This document shows positions 34,928 to 43,124 of a DNA stretch of 64,000 bases, piece after piece. The notes under the pieces are model-generated. The model did no database searches. It saw only the letters and a list, made by a program, of their open reading frames with translations, and was not told the DNA's origin. Location of the stretch: NCBI GenBank assembly GCA_015060335.1, contig SUYR01000004.1, positions 60,191 to 124,190 of the forward strand, in the 5' to 3' direction. Positions within the stretch are counted from its first letter, which is position 1. Each line of letters starts with the position of its first letter. The stretch comes from Bacteroidales bacterium. GTDB taxonomy: Bacteria; Bacteroidota; Bacteroidia; Bacteroidales; UBA932. The position numbers were made by a program, and so were the translations under genes.

Positions 34928-36739
34928 CTAAAATCTATATTCAATTCCACCGGTCAGGCTACGTCCCGGCATAGGATATCCGCTGGAAAGTTCATATCTG
35001 CAGTCCAGAATATTTCTGACAGTAATATTCAATCTCATTGCGCCGGCACGGTCAAATGCAAAACTTCGGCTCAGGGAGGCAGACAGAGTATTCCAATCCG
35101 GCATATTCCCATAACTGTCAGAACGCCCTGCACGCATCTGCCAGATGATGCTCATCATCCATTTTTTCCACGACGCATCTATATCAGCACAAAAGGTATG
35201 TTTTGCAATATAAGGAACGTAATCTCCAGTGATTTTATCAACTGCAGACTGAAAAGTATATTTAAGATCCGCACCTGCCTTCCAATCTCCCAGGAGGAAC
35301 ATCGCTCCGCATACAGCATCCGTTCCCACGGAGCGGACCTCACCAAGATTGTATGGTGCCCATATATTCGGATCAGCTTCAGTCGGAGCAGATATAATCT
35401 TATCTGTCAAATAGTTATAGAAGGCGTCAACCTTTGCTTTCAGCTGCATCGAGTAACTATTCTGCAACTGCCTGATGAATGTATATTCTACACCGACATC
35501 AGTAAGCCATGCATCTTCCGGTCTGAGCTGCAGATTACCATAACCCACATAATACAGCTCATTGAATGTAGGTACCCGATATGCTCTGCGTCCGAAAGCC
35601 AAAACATCAAGTCCCTTGATCAAAGATACCCTTACATCCAGAGAAGGAGACCACGCATGTCTCGACAATGCCCCTTTATCGAATGTGCCAAAATATTCTA
35701 AAGCCAGGTCTGCAGAAATCTTTTCCGAGCGATAGGACGATGACAGAGCTGCCAGCAATGATGTACGGGAAGCTGTATAGTTTGTTGATTTGAGGGCATC
35801 CCATTGCAGATCGGCAGCTGCGGAAAGATTCCAGTTATCTGAAACCCTGAAATAATGAGAAGTATTTAACTGAATATCTGTCTGACCATATCTGCTGTCA
35901 CCGTACGAACTCGTATAGAAGATATTGTCATACGCACCTTTTGCGCTGATATTCATTGAATAGACATCAGTAAAACGTTTCCTCAACACCCCTTGAAGAA
36001 AGGCGTTCATATCTTTCTGACGATCATCAGAGGGCCATGAGACAGATCCCGGAGTTCCTCTTGAAGCATCATTATAATACGCCTTTACATGCATATCTCC
36101 TCCAGAGATTATTCCCCACAGATCAAGGCCTGCCCTCACCTGAGAAATATCATTATTCGCTCTCCTGCTGCCGTCTGCACATTTGAAGTTGCCCTTGCTG
36201 AATATTCCGGACGAGCTTGCAGAAAGGCTGTAATTGTCTGAAAGCCGGAAATCAAGTCTTACAGACGGAAGATATGTGCTGAACGATCCTGCATGCATCC
36301 TGACATTGCCTGACACCGGAGACATTCTGAATTCTGGTCTTGCGGTCCTGAGCGAAAGACTGTTCTGAGCATAATCGACCACAATTGACTCCAAAACAGC
36401 AAAATCCAGCATACCAAGGTCATTCTGTCCGGACTGCAGATTACCCACCTTGACCCCATCAAGATAAATTGCAGTATGAGCACTACCTAAGCCCCTGAGG
36501 CTCACGGACTTCAGTCCGGCAATTCCACCATTGTCATTGACATACAGACCAGGGCATGACATAAGTGCATCCGAGAGATCTGATGAGTTGTTGAAACTGA
36601 TTGTATCTGTTCTTGATACTATCACTCCCCTGTCTGCCGTCACAGTTACAGCATCAAGAGAATCCACAAGAGGCTCTTGCGAGCCATCTGGCGAGGCAAA
36701 AGAAAGCATGCCTGCCGAAAAAAGAATAGAAAATAACAT
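34928..36739 (-). CDS. btuB: TonB-dependent outer-membrane cobalamin receptor (BtuB-like)
   Basis: 603 aa with a short signal peptide (cut near residue 15-16, 'LSFASPDG'). The TonB box region 'VDSLDAVTVTADRG' is followed by a plug domain ('DALMSCPGLYVNDNGG', 'SVSLRGLGSAHTAIYLDGVK') and a barrel ending in the C-terminal aromatic 'GGIEYRF'. The length matches BtuB rather than the ~1000-aa SusC class. A cobalamin riboswitch lies in the leader, which makes uptake of B12 or other corrinoids the likely job. Followed 2 bases later by the BtuC-like permease. Confidence 0.88.
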   Translation of the reverse strand: MLFSILFSAGMLSFASPDGSQEPLVDSLDAVTVTADRGVIVSRTDTISFNNSSDLSDALMSCPGLYVNDNGGIAGLKSVSLRGLGSAHTAIYLDGVKVGNLQSGQNDLGMLDFAVLESIVVDYAQNSLSLRTARPEFRMSPVSGNVRMHAGSFSTYLPSVRLDFRLSDNYSLSASSSGIFSKGNFKCADGSRRANNDISQVRAGLDLWGIISGGDMHVKAYYNDASRGTPGSVSWPSDDRQKDMNAFLQGVLRKRFTDVYSMNISAKGAYDNIFYTSSYGDSRYGQTDIQLNTSHYFRVSDNWNLSAAADLQWDALKSTNYTASRTSLLAALSSSYRSEKISADLALEYFGTFDKGALSRHAWSPSLDVRVSLIKGLDVLAFGRRAYRVPTFNELYYVGYGNLQLRPEDAWLTDVGVEYTFIRQLQNSYSMQLKAKVDAFYNYLTDKIISAPTEADPNIWAPYNLGEVRSVGTDAVCGAMFLLGDWKAGADLKYTFQSAVDKITGDYVPYIAKHTFCADIDASWKKWMMSIIWQMRAGRSDSYGNMPDWNTLSASLSRSFAFDRAGAMRLNITVRNILDCRYELSSGYPMPGRSLTGGIEYRF

Positions 36740-36792
36740 AATTTATCGCCGTTACAGAAACCTGCCCCCGGATTTCAGAAGTATGACTTGAC

Positions 36793-36955
36793 TATGGCAG
36801 GTCTTCGGACTCATCCCCTACCGGACTTGCATGCCGGATTTCTACGCCTTCTCACAGTACAGGGCTGCAATGGCTTGTGCAGAAATATTCAGAGAAATAC
36901 CGCTGCGGGCACAGCTCCGGATTCACACCGGATTCCCTTGCTCCATAATCCCGGC
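36793..36955 (-). ncRNA. Cobalamin riboswitch
   Basis: On the minus strand the leader contains GGGAATCCGGTGTGAATCC, then GAGCTGTGCCCGCAGCGGT, then a variable arm, and finally AGTCCGGTAGGG...GAGTCCGAAGACCTGCC (B12 box). These are the signature blocks of the AdoCbl/cobalamin riboswitch in the correct order. It sits about 55 bases before the btuB start and just after a promoter at 36957-36986, so it should reduce btuB-btuC expression when cobalamin is plentiful. Confidence 0.95.
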
Positions 36956-36956
36956 A

Positions 36957-36986
36957 CAAAATTAATAAATTCCACAGACAGACAAA
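36957..36986 (-). promoter_or_regulatory. Promoter of the riboswitch-btuB transcript
   Basis: Minus strand TTTG (36983-36986), 18 bases, TAATTTTG (36957-36964). The riboswitch aptamer begins within a few bases of the expected transcription start. Confidence 0.7.
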
Positions 36987-36998
36987 TAAAGAATTTTA

Positions 36999-37006
36999 TA
37001 ACTTTG
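36999..37006 (+). promoter_or_regulatory. -7 promoter box of the orphan 213-aa gene
   Basis: TAACTTTG matches TAnnTTTG and ends only 5 bases before the ATG at 37012. The transcript would be leaderless or nearly so, unless the start lies further in. Confidence 0.5.
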
Positions 37007-37011
37007 CAGAC

Positions 37012-37653
37012 ATGAGGAAATTTGACACCTGCTTTTTTGAGAGATATGCGCAGATCACACTTGAGACTGTGCTGGGAGAAGAATATTCAGATCTCGTGAA
37101 TGAGGACAGGCCGGACCTTCAGAAGCCGGACAGAAGTCTGGGTATAGAAGTGACCAGAGCCATGGAGCCGAAGAAGGAAGAGGCACTGAACATGCTCAGG
37201 GAAATGGCTGGTCTGGATGTGTTGGAGAAAGACCGTGATGAAATCGGAAAGATCATAACAAGCGGTTACGGATACGGTCTCCAGGACGGAAAGTACGTAG
37301 GTCATCTTGAATATGAATACTGGTCACTGGCCTTGCCTCTCAGACGCATCATCGAAAGCAAGATCAGAAAGGTCGCATCCGGCTTCTATGGTGAATTCGA
37401 AGAGTTCGGGCTGTATATATTCTGCAAGGACAGCCTGACTGAAGAAGAAGTCACAATGACCATGGAATATGCCAGCGAACTCCAGAGGCATCTGGATGTC
37501 AAGTATTCCAAGATGTATCTTTCTCTGATCAACAGACTGTATGTGTGTGACCTGTCAGATGTGGACAGGACTGAACATAATACAAATTACACATCCTTCG
37601 ACATAAGCGAAAGGATGTGTAAAGAATTCTTTCTCAAAGCTTTGACTGACTGA
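37012..37653 (+). CDS. Uncharacterised 213-aa protein, possibly nuclease-fold
   Basis: I do not recognise a named family. The protein is soluble, without signal peptide or membrane segments. The N-terminal part 'NEDRPDLQKPDRSLGIEVTR' has the spacing D...(I)EV-T that occurs in PD-(D/E)XK nuclease-like folds (acidic residue, then hydrophobic-E-V on a strand), but the expected Lys after the Glu is not obvious. The rest is helical with many charged residues ('LPLRRIIESKIRKV') and a hydrophobic strand 'FGLYIFCKD'. It stands alone between the divergent btuB leader and a convergent PepSY-like gene. Confidence 0.6.
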   Translation: MRKFDTCFFERYAQITLETVLGEEYSDLVNEDRPDLQKPDRSLGIEVTRAMEPKKEEALNMLREMAGLDVLEKDRDEIGKIITSGYGYGLQDGKYVGHLEYEYWSLALPLRRIIESKIRKVASGFYGEFEEFGLYIFCKDSLTEEEVTMTMEYASELQRHLDVKYSKMYLSLINRLYVCDLSDVDRTEHNTNYTSFDISERMCKEFFLKALTD

Positions 37654-37654
37654 A

Positions 37655-38122
37655 TCATAAATCATACTTGGCAAAGGTGACTGTTCCGTCCGGACTCACG
37701 TCAACCTTGACATCAACTCCATCCACTCTCAGTTCAAAACGATAGAAATTTCCTGAAGGTGTCTGAATATATTCAGCATCGTTATCCGTATAGTTGCCGT
37801 GTCCATATTTCGGATCCGCCGTAAGATAATCCTTGATCTGCTTAGGAACATCGCTTATCAAGACTTCAGTAGAAGTTCTTATCCAGTTCCCCTCCTTGTC
37901 ATACCAAGCCTCATGCTCGATAGCGTTTGGCCTTGATCCTGTCTCATACGAAACTTCCCAATAGCGTCCTTCCCATTCCCACTCTACATCAAAGGCATCC
38001 GGATTAGCTTTTGTAAAACTGTCACGTACCTCTTTCTTTGGGCGTCCGTCCTCATACTTCTCGCACGAGAATATAGGCAATGCAGTTGTAAAAAGAACTG
38101 CCAATATAAATATCTTTTTCAT
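37655..38122 (-). CDS. PepSY-like secreted lipoprotein
   Basis: Start placed at the ATG at 38122 (MKKIFILAVLFTTALPIFSC), giving 155 aa with lipobox IFSC; the ATG at 38128 is nearly equal, and the track start is TTG. After the Cys come two similar alpha/beta units: 'VRDSFTKANPDAFDVEWEWE' with 'WEVSYE', and 'PKQIKDYLTADPKYG' with 'FYRFELRVDGVDVKVDVSPDG'. This matches the PepSY-like (BLIP-type) proteins common in Bacteroidota, thought to act as periplasmic inhibitors or binding proteins. Paired with the next gene. Confidence 0.8.
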   Translation of the reverse strand: MKKIFILAVLFTTALPIFSCEKYEDGRPKKEVRDSFTKANPDAFDVEWEWEGRYWEVSYETGSRPNAIEHEAWYDKEGNWIRTSTEVLISDVPKQIKDYLTADPKYGHGNYTDNDAEYIQTPSGNFYRFELRVDGVDVKVDVSPDGTVTFAKYDL

Positions 38123-38151
38123 AATCATCGGTTTTAAGAATAACAAAACAA

Positions 38152-38586
38152 TCAGTTGTCCACTTCAGTCACATTGAATCTGGAGTCGAACTGGATCTCG
38201 ACCTTGTTGGAAAGCTGTACCTCATAGGACTTTCTGCCAACTTCATATTCGACTATTTTCTCATCAGGATAATATTTCATGACAGTATCAATGATCTTTC
38301 CAGGTACGATTCCTTCAGGAATATTTCCATTTCTGTCCTGGATCTTTTCCAGTTTTCCGTTATTCTCAAACTCAATAATGACTCCGTCAGCAAGACTTAC
38401 CTGATATTCAGGCCTTACAAGATCATCATCCATAGTAGCCAACGTTACTTTCTGCGAAGAGAAATATGTATGGATGAATTTCTGTGCTGCATGAGGTAAT
38501 TTGTCGAAAGTAACAGGTCTGTCACCCGCCCTCATGACTGTTAGAGAGACCAGCACAAAGGTCAATGTAATCACAAATCTTTTCAT
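38152..38586 (-). CDS. PepSY-like secreted protein
   Basis: Start placed at the ATG at 38586 (MKRFVITLTFVLVSLTVMRAG), giving 144 aa; the track's longer form begins upstream of a -7 box region. SPI signal peptide. Two PepSY-like units: 'FDKLPHAAQKFIHTYFSSQK' with 'YQVSLADGVIIEFENNGKLE', and 'PGKIIDTVMKYYPDEKIVEY' with 'YEVQLSNKVEIQFDSRFNVT'. Typical periplasmic BLIP-like protein. First gene of a two-gene unit; partner at 37655 is 29 bases downstream. Confidence 0.8.
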   Translation of the reverse strand: MKRFVITLTFVLVSLTVMRAGDRPVTFDKLPHAAQKFIHTYFSSQKVTLATMDDDLVRPEYQVSLADGVIIEFENNGKLEKIQDRNGNIPEGIVPGKIIDTVMKYYPDEKIVEYEVGRKSYEVQLSNKVEIQFDSRFNVTEVDN

Positions 38587-38622
38587 ACCTTCAAATTTTA
38601 ATAATTCTAAAATAGCACAATG

Positions 38623-38630
38623 CAAAAATA
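38623..38630 (-). promoter_or_regulatory. -7 promoter box of the PepSY-like gene pair
   Basis: Minus strand TATTTTTG matches TAnnTTTG; TTGC sits 19 bases upstream as a weak -33. It lies 36 bases before the ATG at 38586. Confidence 0.55.
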
Positions 38631-38716
38631 GAATACAAACTTGAAAAATGCAAGACTTTTATGCGATAATTTTTAATTTTTCTATTTTAATCCCAATTAA
38701 ATCGACTATATCTCAC

Positions 38717-39784
38717 CTAAAAGACATTTTCTTTCAGCTGTAAATGAACATGCTTTCCTTCTGAATCATCAACAGATTCTTCAATGAGTTCACACATGCC
38801 GACAAGAATAGCATAGCTCAAGTCTTCATCCAAGGAAGATTTATCGATATAAATCCGATTTGAATCGGGCAGCCATGCATCAACATTAAGATGAAGATTA
38901 TCGACTGACTTGGATACAAGAAGTCTGACTCCCTCATCCAAAGGTACGAGATTAAGGAATTCTTCCACTACAAGCTGAACGGAATGTACAGATTGAGGTC
39001 CGAGTTTATACCTGTTGCAGAAATTCTCTATTCTGGCATTCAGTTCCGGATAATCATACTTGGACGAATGGATTTCATAGACGAGATTCAGACAATGATC
39101 TATGTAATTTCTGGTGACACGATTCTGTGGTCTGTAGATTATCTGATCTGCAGTACCTGTCTCATAAATCTGCCCGTTATACATGAATGCGATCCTGTCA
39201 CTGACCTCGGCTGCCAGATCAAGACGATGGGTAACCATCACGATTGTCATCTTCTTTTTCTTCAGTTCCCTTATGACATCCATCACCTCGCTGGAAGACA
39301 CGGGATCCAGTGAAGAAGTCGGTTCATCAAGCAAGAGCACGTCTGGATTCATCATCAGACTTCTGGCTATAGCTACACGTTGACGCTGACCTAACGACAA
39401 GTGATCCGGATATTCTGAGCTCTTCTCCCATAGTCCAACAGTATCCAGCAGCTCCATTGCCTGTTTTTCTGCTTCCTCTTTGGAAATTCCCAGCACATTG
39501 ACGGGAGCGACAGTCATATTCTGAAGGACTGTAAGATGAGAAAACAGATTGTGCTCCTGAAAGACCATACCCATTCCATTATAGGTACCTTTTCGGGTAG
39601 AATTCACAGTTACAGAGCCTGAATCAATCGAAGTCAGACCTGCCATGCAGTTGAGAAGGGTACTTTTTCCCGACCCTGCATAACCGATTATCGACACAGT
39701 TTCGTTTCTGTATATATGCAACGAAACATCGTCCAGAATCCTTGAAGATCCAAAGGTCTTGGTAATATGGCTGACATCAATCAT
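38717..39784 (-). CDS. Amino-acid-type ABC transporter ATPase with extra C-terminal domain
   Basis: Start placed at the ATG at 39784 (the track start is TTG), 355 aa. Residues 1-225 are a GlnQ/HisP-like ATPase: Walker A 'GYAGSGKSTLLNCMAGL', Q-loop 'MVFQEHNLF', signature 'LSLGQRQRVAIARSL' (LSLGQ instead of LSGGQ), Walker B 'VLLLDEPTSSLDP' and the switch His in 'MVTHRLD'. The last ~125 residues are not part of an ABC ATPase. They contain 'SVQLVVEEFLNLV', similar to the N-box of HATPase (RsbW-like) domains, but no DxGxG box, so this would be a degenerate regulatory module. Overlaps the permease gene by 8 bases. Confidence 0.85.
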   Translation of the reverse strand: MIDVSHITKTFGSSRILDDVSLHIYRNETVSIIGYAGSGKSTLLNCMAGLTSIDSGSVTVNSTRKGTYNGMGMVFQEHNLFSHLTVLQNMTVAPVNVLGISKEEAEKQAMELLDTVGLWEKSSEYPDHLSLGQRQRVAIARSLMMNPDVLLLDEPTSSLDPVSSSEVMDVIRELKKKKMTIVMVTHRLDLAAEVSDRIAFMYNGQIYETGTADQIIYRPQNRVTRNYIDHCLNLVYEIHSSKYDYPELNARIENFCNRYKLGPQSVHSVQLVVEEFLNLVPLDEGVRLLVSKSVDNLHLNVDAWLPDSNRIYIDKSSLDEDLSYAILVGMCELIEESVDDSEGKHVHLQLKENVF

Positions 39785-40856
39785 TTGCAAACACTATTGA
39801 ATACAACTTGAAGATACCCTCACGGATCGCCCATGAAAGCAGAAGGAATATTATCGACACAAGAAGTAAAGGGACAAGTACCTCGTAGGTCTGATTTCTT
39901 ATGATTTCCGTAACCTTTATCAAGTCGAGCTGAGCGATATATCCTGCATATGAAGTCGATCGGAGCAAAGATTTGGATGTTGCGGAAAGCAGGGGCAGCA
40001 TCGGTTTTACAGCTTGCGGGAGTATTATAAGACGATATTTCTTCCAACCTGTAAGACCAAGCATATGCGCAGCCTGATGTTGTCTTGGATCTATGAGACT
40101 CAGATGAACGGTAAATATATCGTAGAATGCCTTTGTAAAATATACTCCAAGCGATATTATGCACACAATGATACCACTTACCGGCACTGATGCAAAGACC
40201 ACATAGTAGAAGAAGAAGATCAGCACAATGGAAGGAAGATCCCGGATTGTCTTCACAATATAATGAAGGAGATCGAACACCTTTCTCATACGGGGCTGAT
40301 ATTCAAGATAAACCATGGATACCGCCAGAATCAGTGACAGGAGAAGACCAAAGACAAAAATTATTACTGTATTAAGGAGTCCTCTGCAGATAAGAAGCCA
40401 ATATGAGTCTGAAAGCAGACTTCTCTCTATACGGTACATTGTCTTCTCAAATAATCCCTGACCTGTGGAATCAGCTGAGCCACCCGGAAGTTTTCTCTTA
40501 TGGACAATTATATAGAAATCATCAGTCTCTGCCGTATCAGGATTAAGAAGTCTCAGCTCGTCACATACCGCAAGTAATATTTCCGCATCTTTTCTGTCAG
40601 CAATACCTGCATCGCATTTTCCTACATTAAGCGCGACTATGAACTCCGAGGCATTCTTGAATGTAACGAATTCCGCATCTGGCATACGCCTGGAGAGGCA
40701 GTCCTCGTCATGACCACCATCGATACGCGCGAGGCGGCCATCAGCGATATCTGATTCACTGACATATACATATCGTGGCTCGTCACCGGACTTGCCGGCG
40801 CACGAGCAGCACAATATGAGAATAAATGCTAAGAGAAATGTCCTGACCAGGCGCAT
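39777..40856 (-). CDS. ABC permease (HisM type) fused to an N-terminal substrate-binding remnant
   Basis: 359 aa. An N-terminal signal/lipobox-like segment ('AFILILCCSC') precedes about 105 periplasmic residues resembling half of an SBP_bac_3 binding domain ('FKNASEFIVALNVGKCDAGI', 'DDFYIIVHKRKLPGG'). From about 150 onward it is a HisM/GlnP-type permease with about five membrane segments. The EAA-loop is 'QAAHMLGLTGWKKYRLIILP', where the permease contacts the ATPase. With the overlapping ATPase gene it forms a complete uptake system of two proteins. Amino acid substrates are likely; which one is not shown. Confidence 0.85.
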   Translation of the reverse strand: MRLVRTFLLAFILILCCSCAGKSGDEPRYVYVSESDIADGRLARIDGGHDEDCLSRRMPDAEFVTFKNASEFIVALNVGKCDAGIADRKDAEILLAVCDELRLLNPDTAETDDFYIIVHKRKLPGGSADSTGQGLFEKTMYRIERSLLSDSYWLLICRGLLNTVIIFVFGLLLSLILAVSMVYLEYQPRMRKVFDLLHYIVKTIRDLPSIVLIFFFYYVVFASVPVSGIIVCIISLGVYFTKAFYDIFTVHLSLIDPRQHQAAHMLGLTGWKKYRLIILPQAVKPMLPLLSATSKSLLRSTSYAGYIAQLDLIKVTEIIRNQTYEVLVPLLLVSIIFLLLSWAIREGIFKLYSIVFAND

Positions 40857-40868
40857 GACCGCTTGGCT

Positions 40869-41711
40869 TTATAGATTAGCCGTCTTTGCAGCAACTTCTG
40901 CTGCAACCTTTGCGTAATTCTCGGTTGAATCAGCGAAAAGGATTCCGCGCGAAGAGTTGATAAGCAGGCCGCCATGGTCATTTGCACCATTTGCGATAAC
41001 TTCTTCTGCAGAACCACCCTGAGCACCTACACCTGGAACAAGGAAGAAATTGTCCGGGCAGAAGCTGCGGAGTTCCTGAAGTTTGTCAGCCTTGGTAGCT
41101 CCTACTACGAACATCATGTTGTCCGGAGTAGATATCTCCATCATCTCTTCCATCACTGCCTGATACAATGGTTTGCCATCCTTCTGGGCTGTCTGGAACT
41201 GATATGCAGAGGCATTTGAAGTAAGAGCCAATACAATAGCCCATTTATCCTTATATTCAAGGAACGGAGTCACACTGTCCGCACCCATGTATGGTGCAAT
41301 TGTAACTGCATCGAAATCCATCGCCTCGAAAAAAGCCTGTGCATACATCTTGGCCGTATTTCCTATATCACCTCTCTTTGCATCAGCTATAAGGAAAATT
41401 TCAGGATACTTGCTGCGGATATAGTCAACTGTAGCATCCAATGCACGCATACCGTCGATGCCATAGCACTCGTAGAATGCAAGGTTAGGCTTGTATGCTA
41501 CGCAATGTGGAGCCGTAGCATCGATTATCGCCTTGTTGAACTCTACAATCGAACGGGCCTTACCCTTGTACAGCTCGCCTTTGATAGCAAGTTCTCCACT
41601 GTTAGCCAATGCCTTGACATGATCCGGCATCTTGTTGAAATCGACATCAAGACCTACACAGAGCATGCTCTTCTTGGCCTGGATCTGTTCAAATAATTGT
41701 TTTCTGTTCAT
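40869..41711 (-). CDS. pyrF: Orotidine 5'-phosphate decarboxylase (type 2)
   Basis: 280 aa. Last step of UMP synthesis. The active-site array is 'FLIADAKRGDIGNTAKMYAQ' (Asp-x-Lys-Arg-Gly-Asp). Also visible are 'MLCVGLDVDFNKMPD' at the N-terminus and the phosphate-binding end 'LLINSSRGILFAD'. The length fits the long type 2 class. It is followed after 12 bases by the ABC transporter genes. Confidence 0.95.
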   Translation of the reverse strand: MNRKQLFEQIQAKKSMLCVGLDVDFNKMPDHVKALANSGELAIKGELYKGKARSIVEFNKAIIDATAPHCVAYKPNLAFYECYGIDGMRALDATVDYIRSKYPEIFLIADAKRGDIGNTAKMYAQAFFEAMDFDAVTIAPYMGADSVTPFLEYKDKWAIVLALTSNASAYQFQTAQKDGKPLYQAVMEEMMEISTPDNMMFVVGATKADKLQELRSFCPDNFFLVPGVGAQGGSAEEVIANGANDHGGLLINSSRGILFADSTENYAKVAAEVAAKTANL

Positions 41712-41715
41712 AATC

Positions 41716-41757
41716 AGATTTCTCCACTCGCTTCACTCTGTCGAAATGACAAAGTGA
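41716..41757. repeat. Dispersed 'TGTCATTTCGA...GAGAAATCTGA' repeat
   Basis: The gap between pyrF and the peptidase gene consists almost only of TCAGATTTCTCCACTCG...GTCGAAATGACA (TGTCATTTCGAC on the other strand). This is the common Bacteroidota intergenic repeat type also seen, diverged, in each unit of the 252-bp array (TGTCATTTCAAGC...AAATCTTG). Confidence 0.6.
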
Positions 41758-41761
41758 AATA

Positions 41762-43108
41762 TTAATAATACTTATAAAACAATGCAATAGCTTCCATCCC
41801 GGCAAAAAGCTGTTTGAGAAGATAGCTTTCATTTGGAGAATGGATGGTATCCCTTTCGAGACCGAATCCCATCAGAAGAGGATCGATTCCAAGAATACGC
41901 TGAAGATCAGCAAGAATAGGTATCGAACCGCCTCCACGGGACGGCACGGGCTCTATGCCATATACCTCTGTCATAGCCTTTTCCGCTGCCTTGTACGCTG
42001 GAGAGGATATAGGAATAAGGAAACCGTCTCCACCATGATGCGGCATGACTTCCACCTTCACATAATCAGGAGCAATCGATTTGAAATGTTCCTCAAAAAG
42101 CCTTGTTATTGTGGCGCTGTCCTGATTTGGTACCAGTCTCATAGAGATCTTGGCATGTGCCACTGACGGAAGGACAGTCTTGGCTCCTTCGCCTGTATAA
42201 CCGCCCCAAATGCCGTTTACATCCAGGCACGGACGGATACCTGTCCTTTCAAGTGTAGAATATCCTGCCTCACCTTTCACCTCGTTTATATCAAGGAACT
42301 CCTTATACTCATCAATGTCAAACGGAGCACGTGAGAGTTTTGCCCTGTCCTCTGCAGAAAGTTCCACTACATCATCATAGAAGCCCTTTACTGTAATATG
42401 ACCGTCGTTGTCGATAAGGGATGATATCATATCACAGAGAACATTGATAGGATTTGCGACAGCACCACCGTAATGACCTGAATGAAGATCCTTGTTTGGA
42501 CCAGTCACCTTTACTTCCACATACGAAAGTCCACGCATTCCACAGTTGATGGAAGGGACCGATTCCGAAATCATGGTTGTATCAGAAACCAGGATTATAT
42601 CTGCGGCAAGAAGTTCCTTGTTGGCAGATGCCCATGCTGCAAGAGAAGGGCTGCCGATCTCTTCCTCACCTTCGAGAATGAACTTTACATTATGCTTGAG
42701 TTTATCCTGACGGACCATGAACTCGAATGCCTTGATATGCATGAAAAGCTGGCCCTTATCATCGTTTGCACCCCTTGCATAGATAGCGCCATCACGGATC
42801 TCCGGCTCGAACGGGTCTGAATGCCACAGTTCTATCGGATCGACCGGCTGCACGTCATAATGTCCGTAAACAAGCACAGTAGGAAGCGACGGATCCACAA
42901 GTTTCTGTCCGAACACAACTGGATGTCCTGCTGTAGGATACACATCAGCCTGGTCTGCACCAGCCTCCTTCAAGAGTTCCACAAGGCGTTCTGCACATAA
43001 AAGCATGTCACCCTTGTGCTGCTCAAGAGAACTGACAGAAGGGATTCTCAATAACGAGAAAAGTTCCTCAATAAAACGCTCCTTATTAGTTTCAATGTAT
43101 TGTTTCAT
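41762..43108 (-). CDS. M20-family dipeptidase (ArgE/DapE/CPG2-like)
   Basis: Start placed at the ATG at 43108, giving 448 aa; the track's TTG start adds 16 residues with no family counterpart. Zinc metallopeptidase that cleaves dipeptides or acylated amino acids in the cytoplasm. Metal ligands are visible in 'VLVYGHYDVQPVDP', 'YARGANDDKGQLFMH' and 'FILEGEEEIGSPSL', and a dimerisation domain insert begins near 'KVTGPNKDLHSGHYGGAVAN'. Followed at a distance by pyrF; preceded by the HAD-IIA phosphatase. Confidence 0.9.
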   Translation of the reverse strand: MKQYIETNKERFIEELFSLLRIPSVSSLEQHKGDMLLCAERLVELLKEAGADQADVYPTAGHPVVFGQKLVDPSLPTVLVYGHYDVQPVDPIELWHSDPFEPEIRDGAIYARGANDDKGQLFMHIKAFEFMVRQDKLKHNVKFILEGEEEIGSPSLAAWASANKELLAADIILVSDTTMISESVPSINCGMRGLSYVEVKVTGPNKDLHSGHYGGAVANPINVLCDMISSLIDNDGHITVKGFYDDVVELSAEDRAKLSRAPFDIDEYKEFLDINEVKGEAGYSTLERTGIRPCLDVNGIWGGYTGEGAKTVLPSVAHAKISMRLVPNQDSATITRLFEEHFKSIAPDYVKVEVMPHHGGDGFLIPISSPAYKAAEKAMTEVYGIEPVPSRGGGSIPILADLQRILGIDPLLMGFGLERDTIHSPNESYLLKQLFAGMEAIALFYKYY

Positions 43109-43124
43109 AATTATAGTGGTTTTC

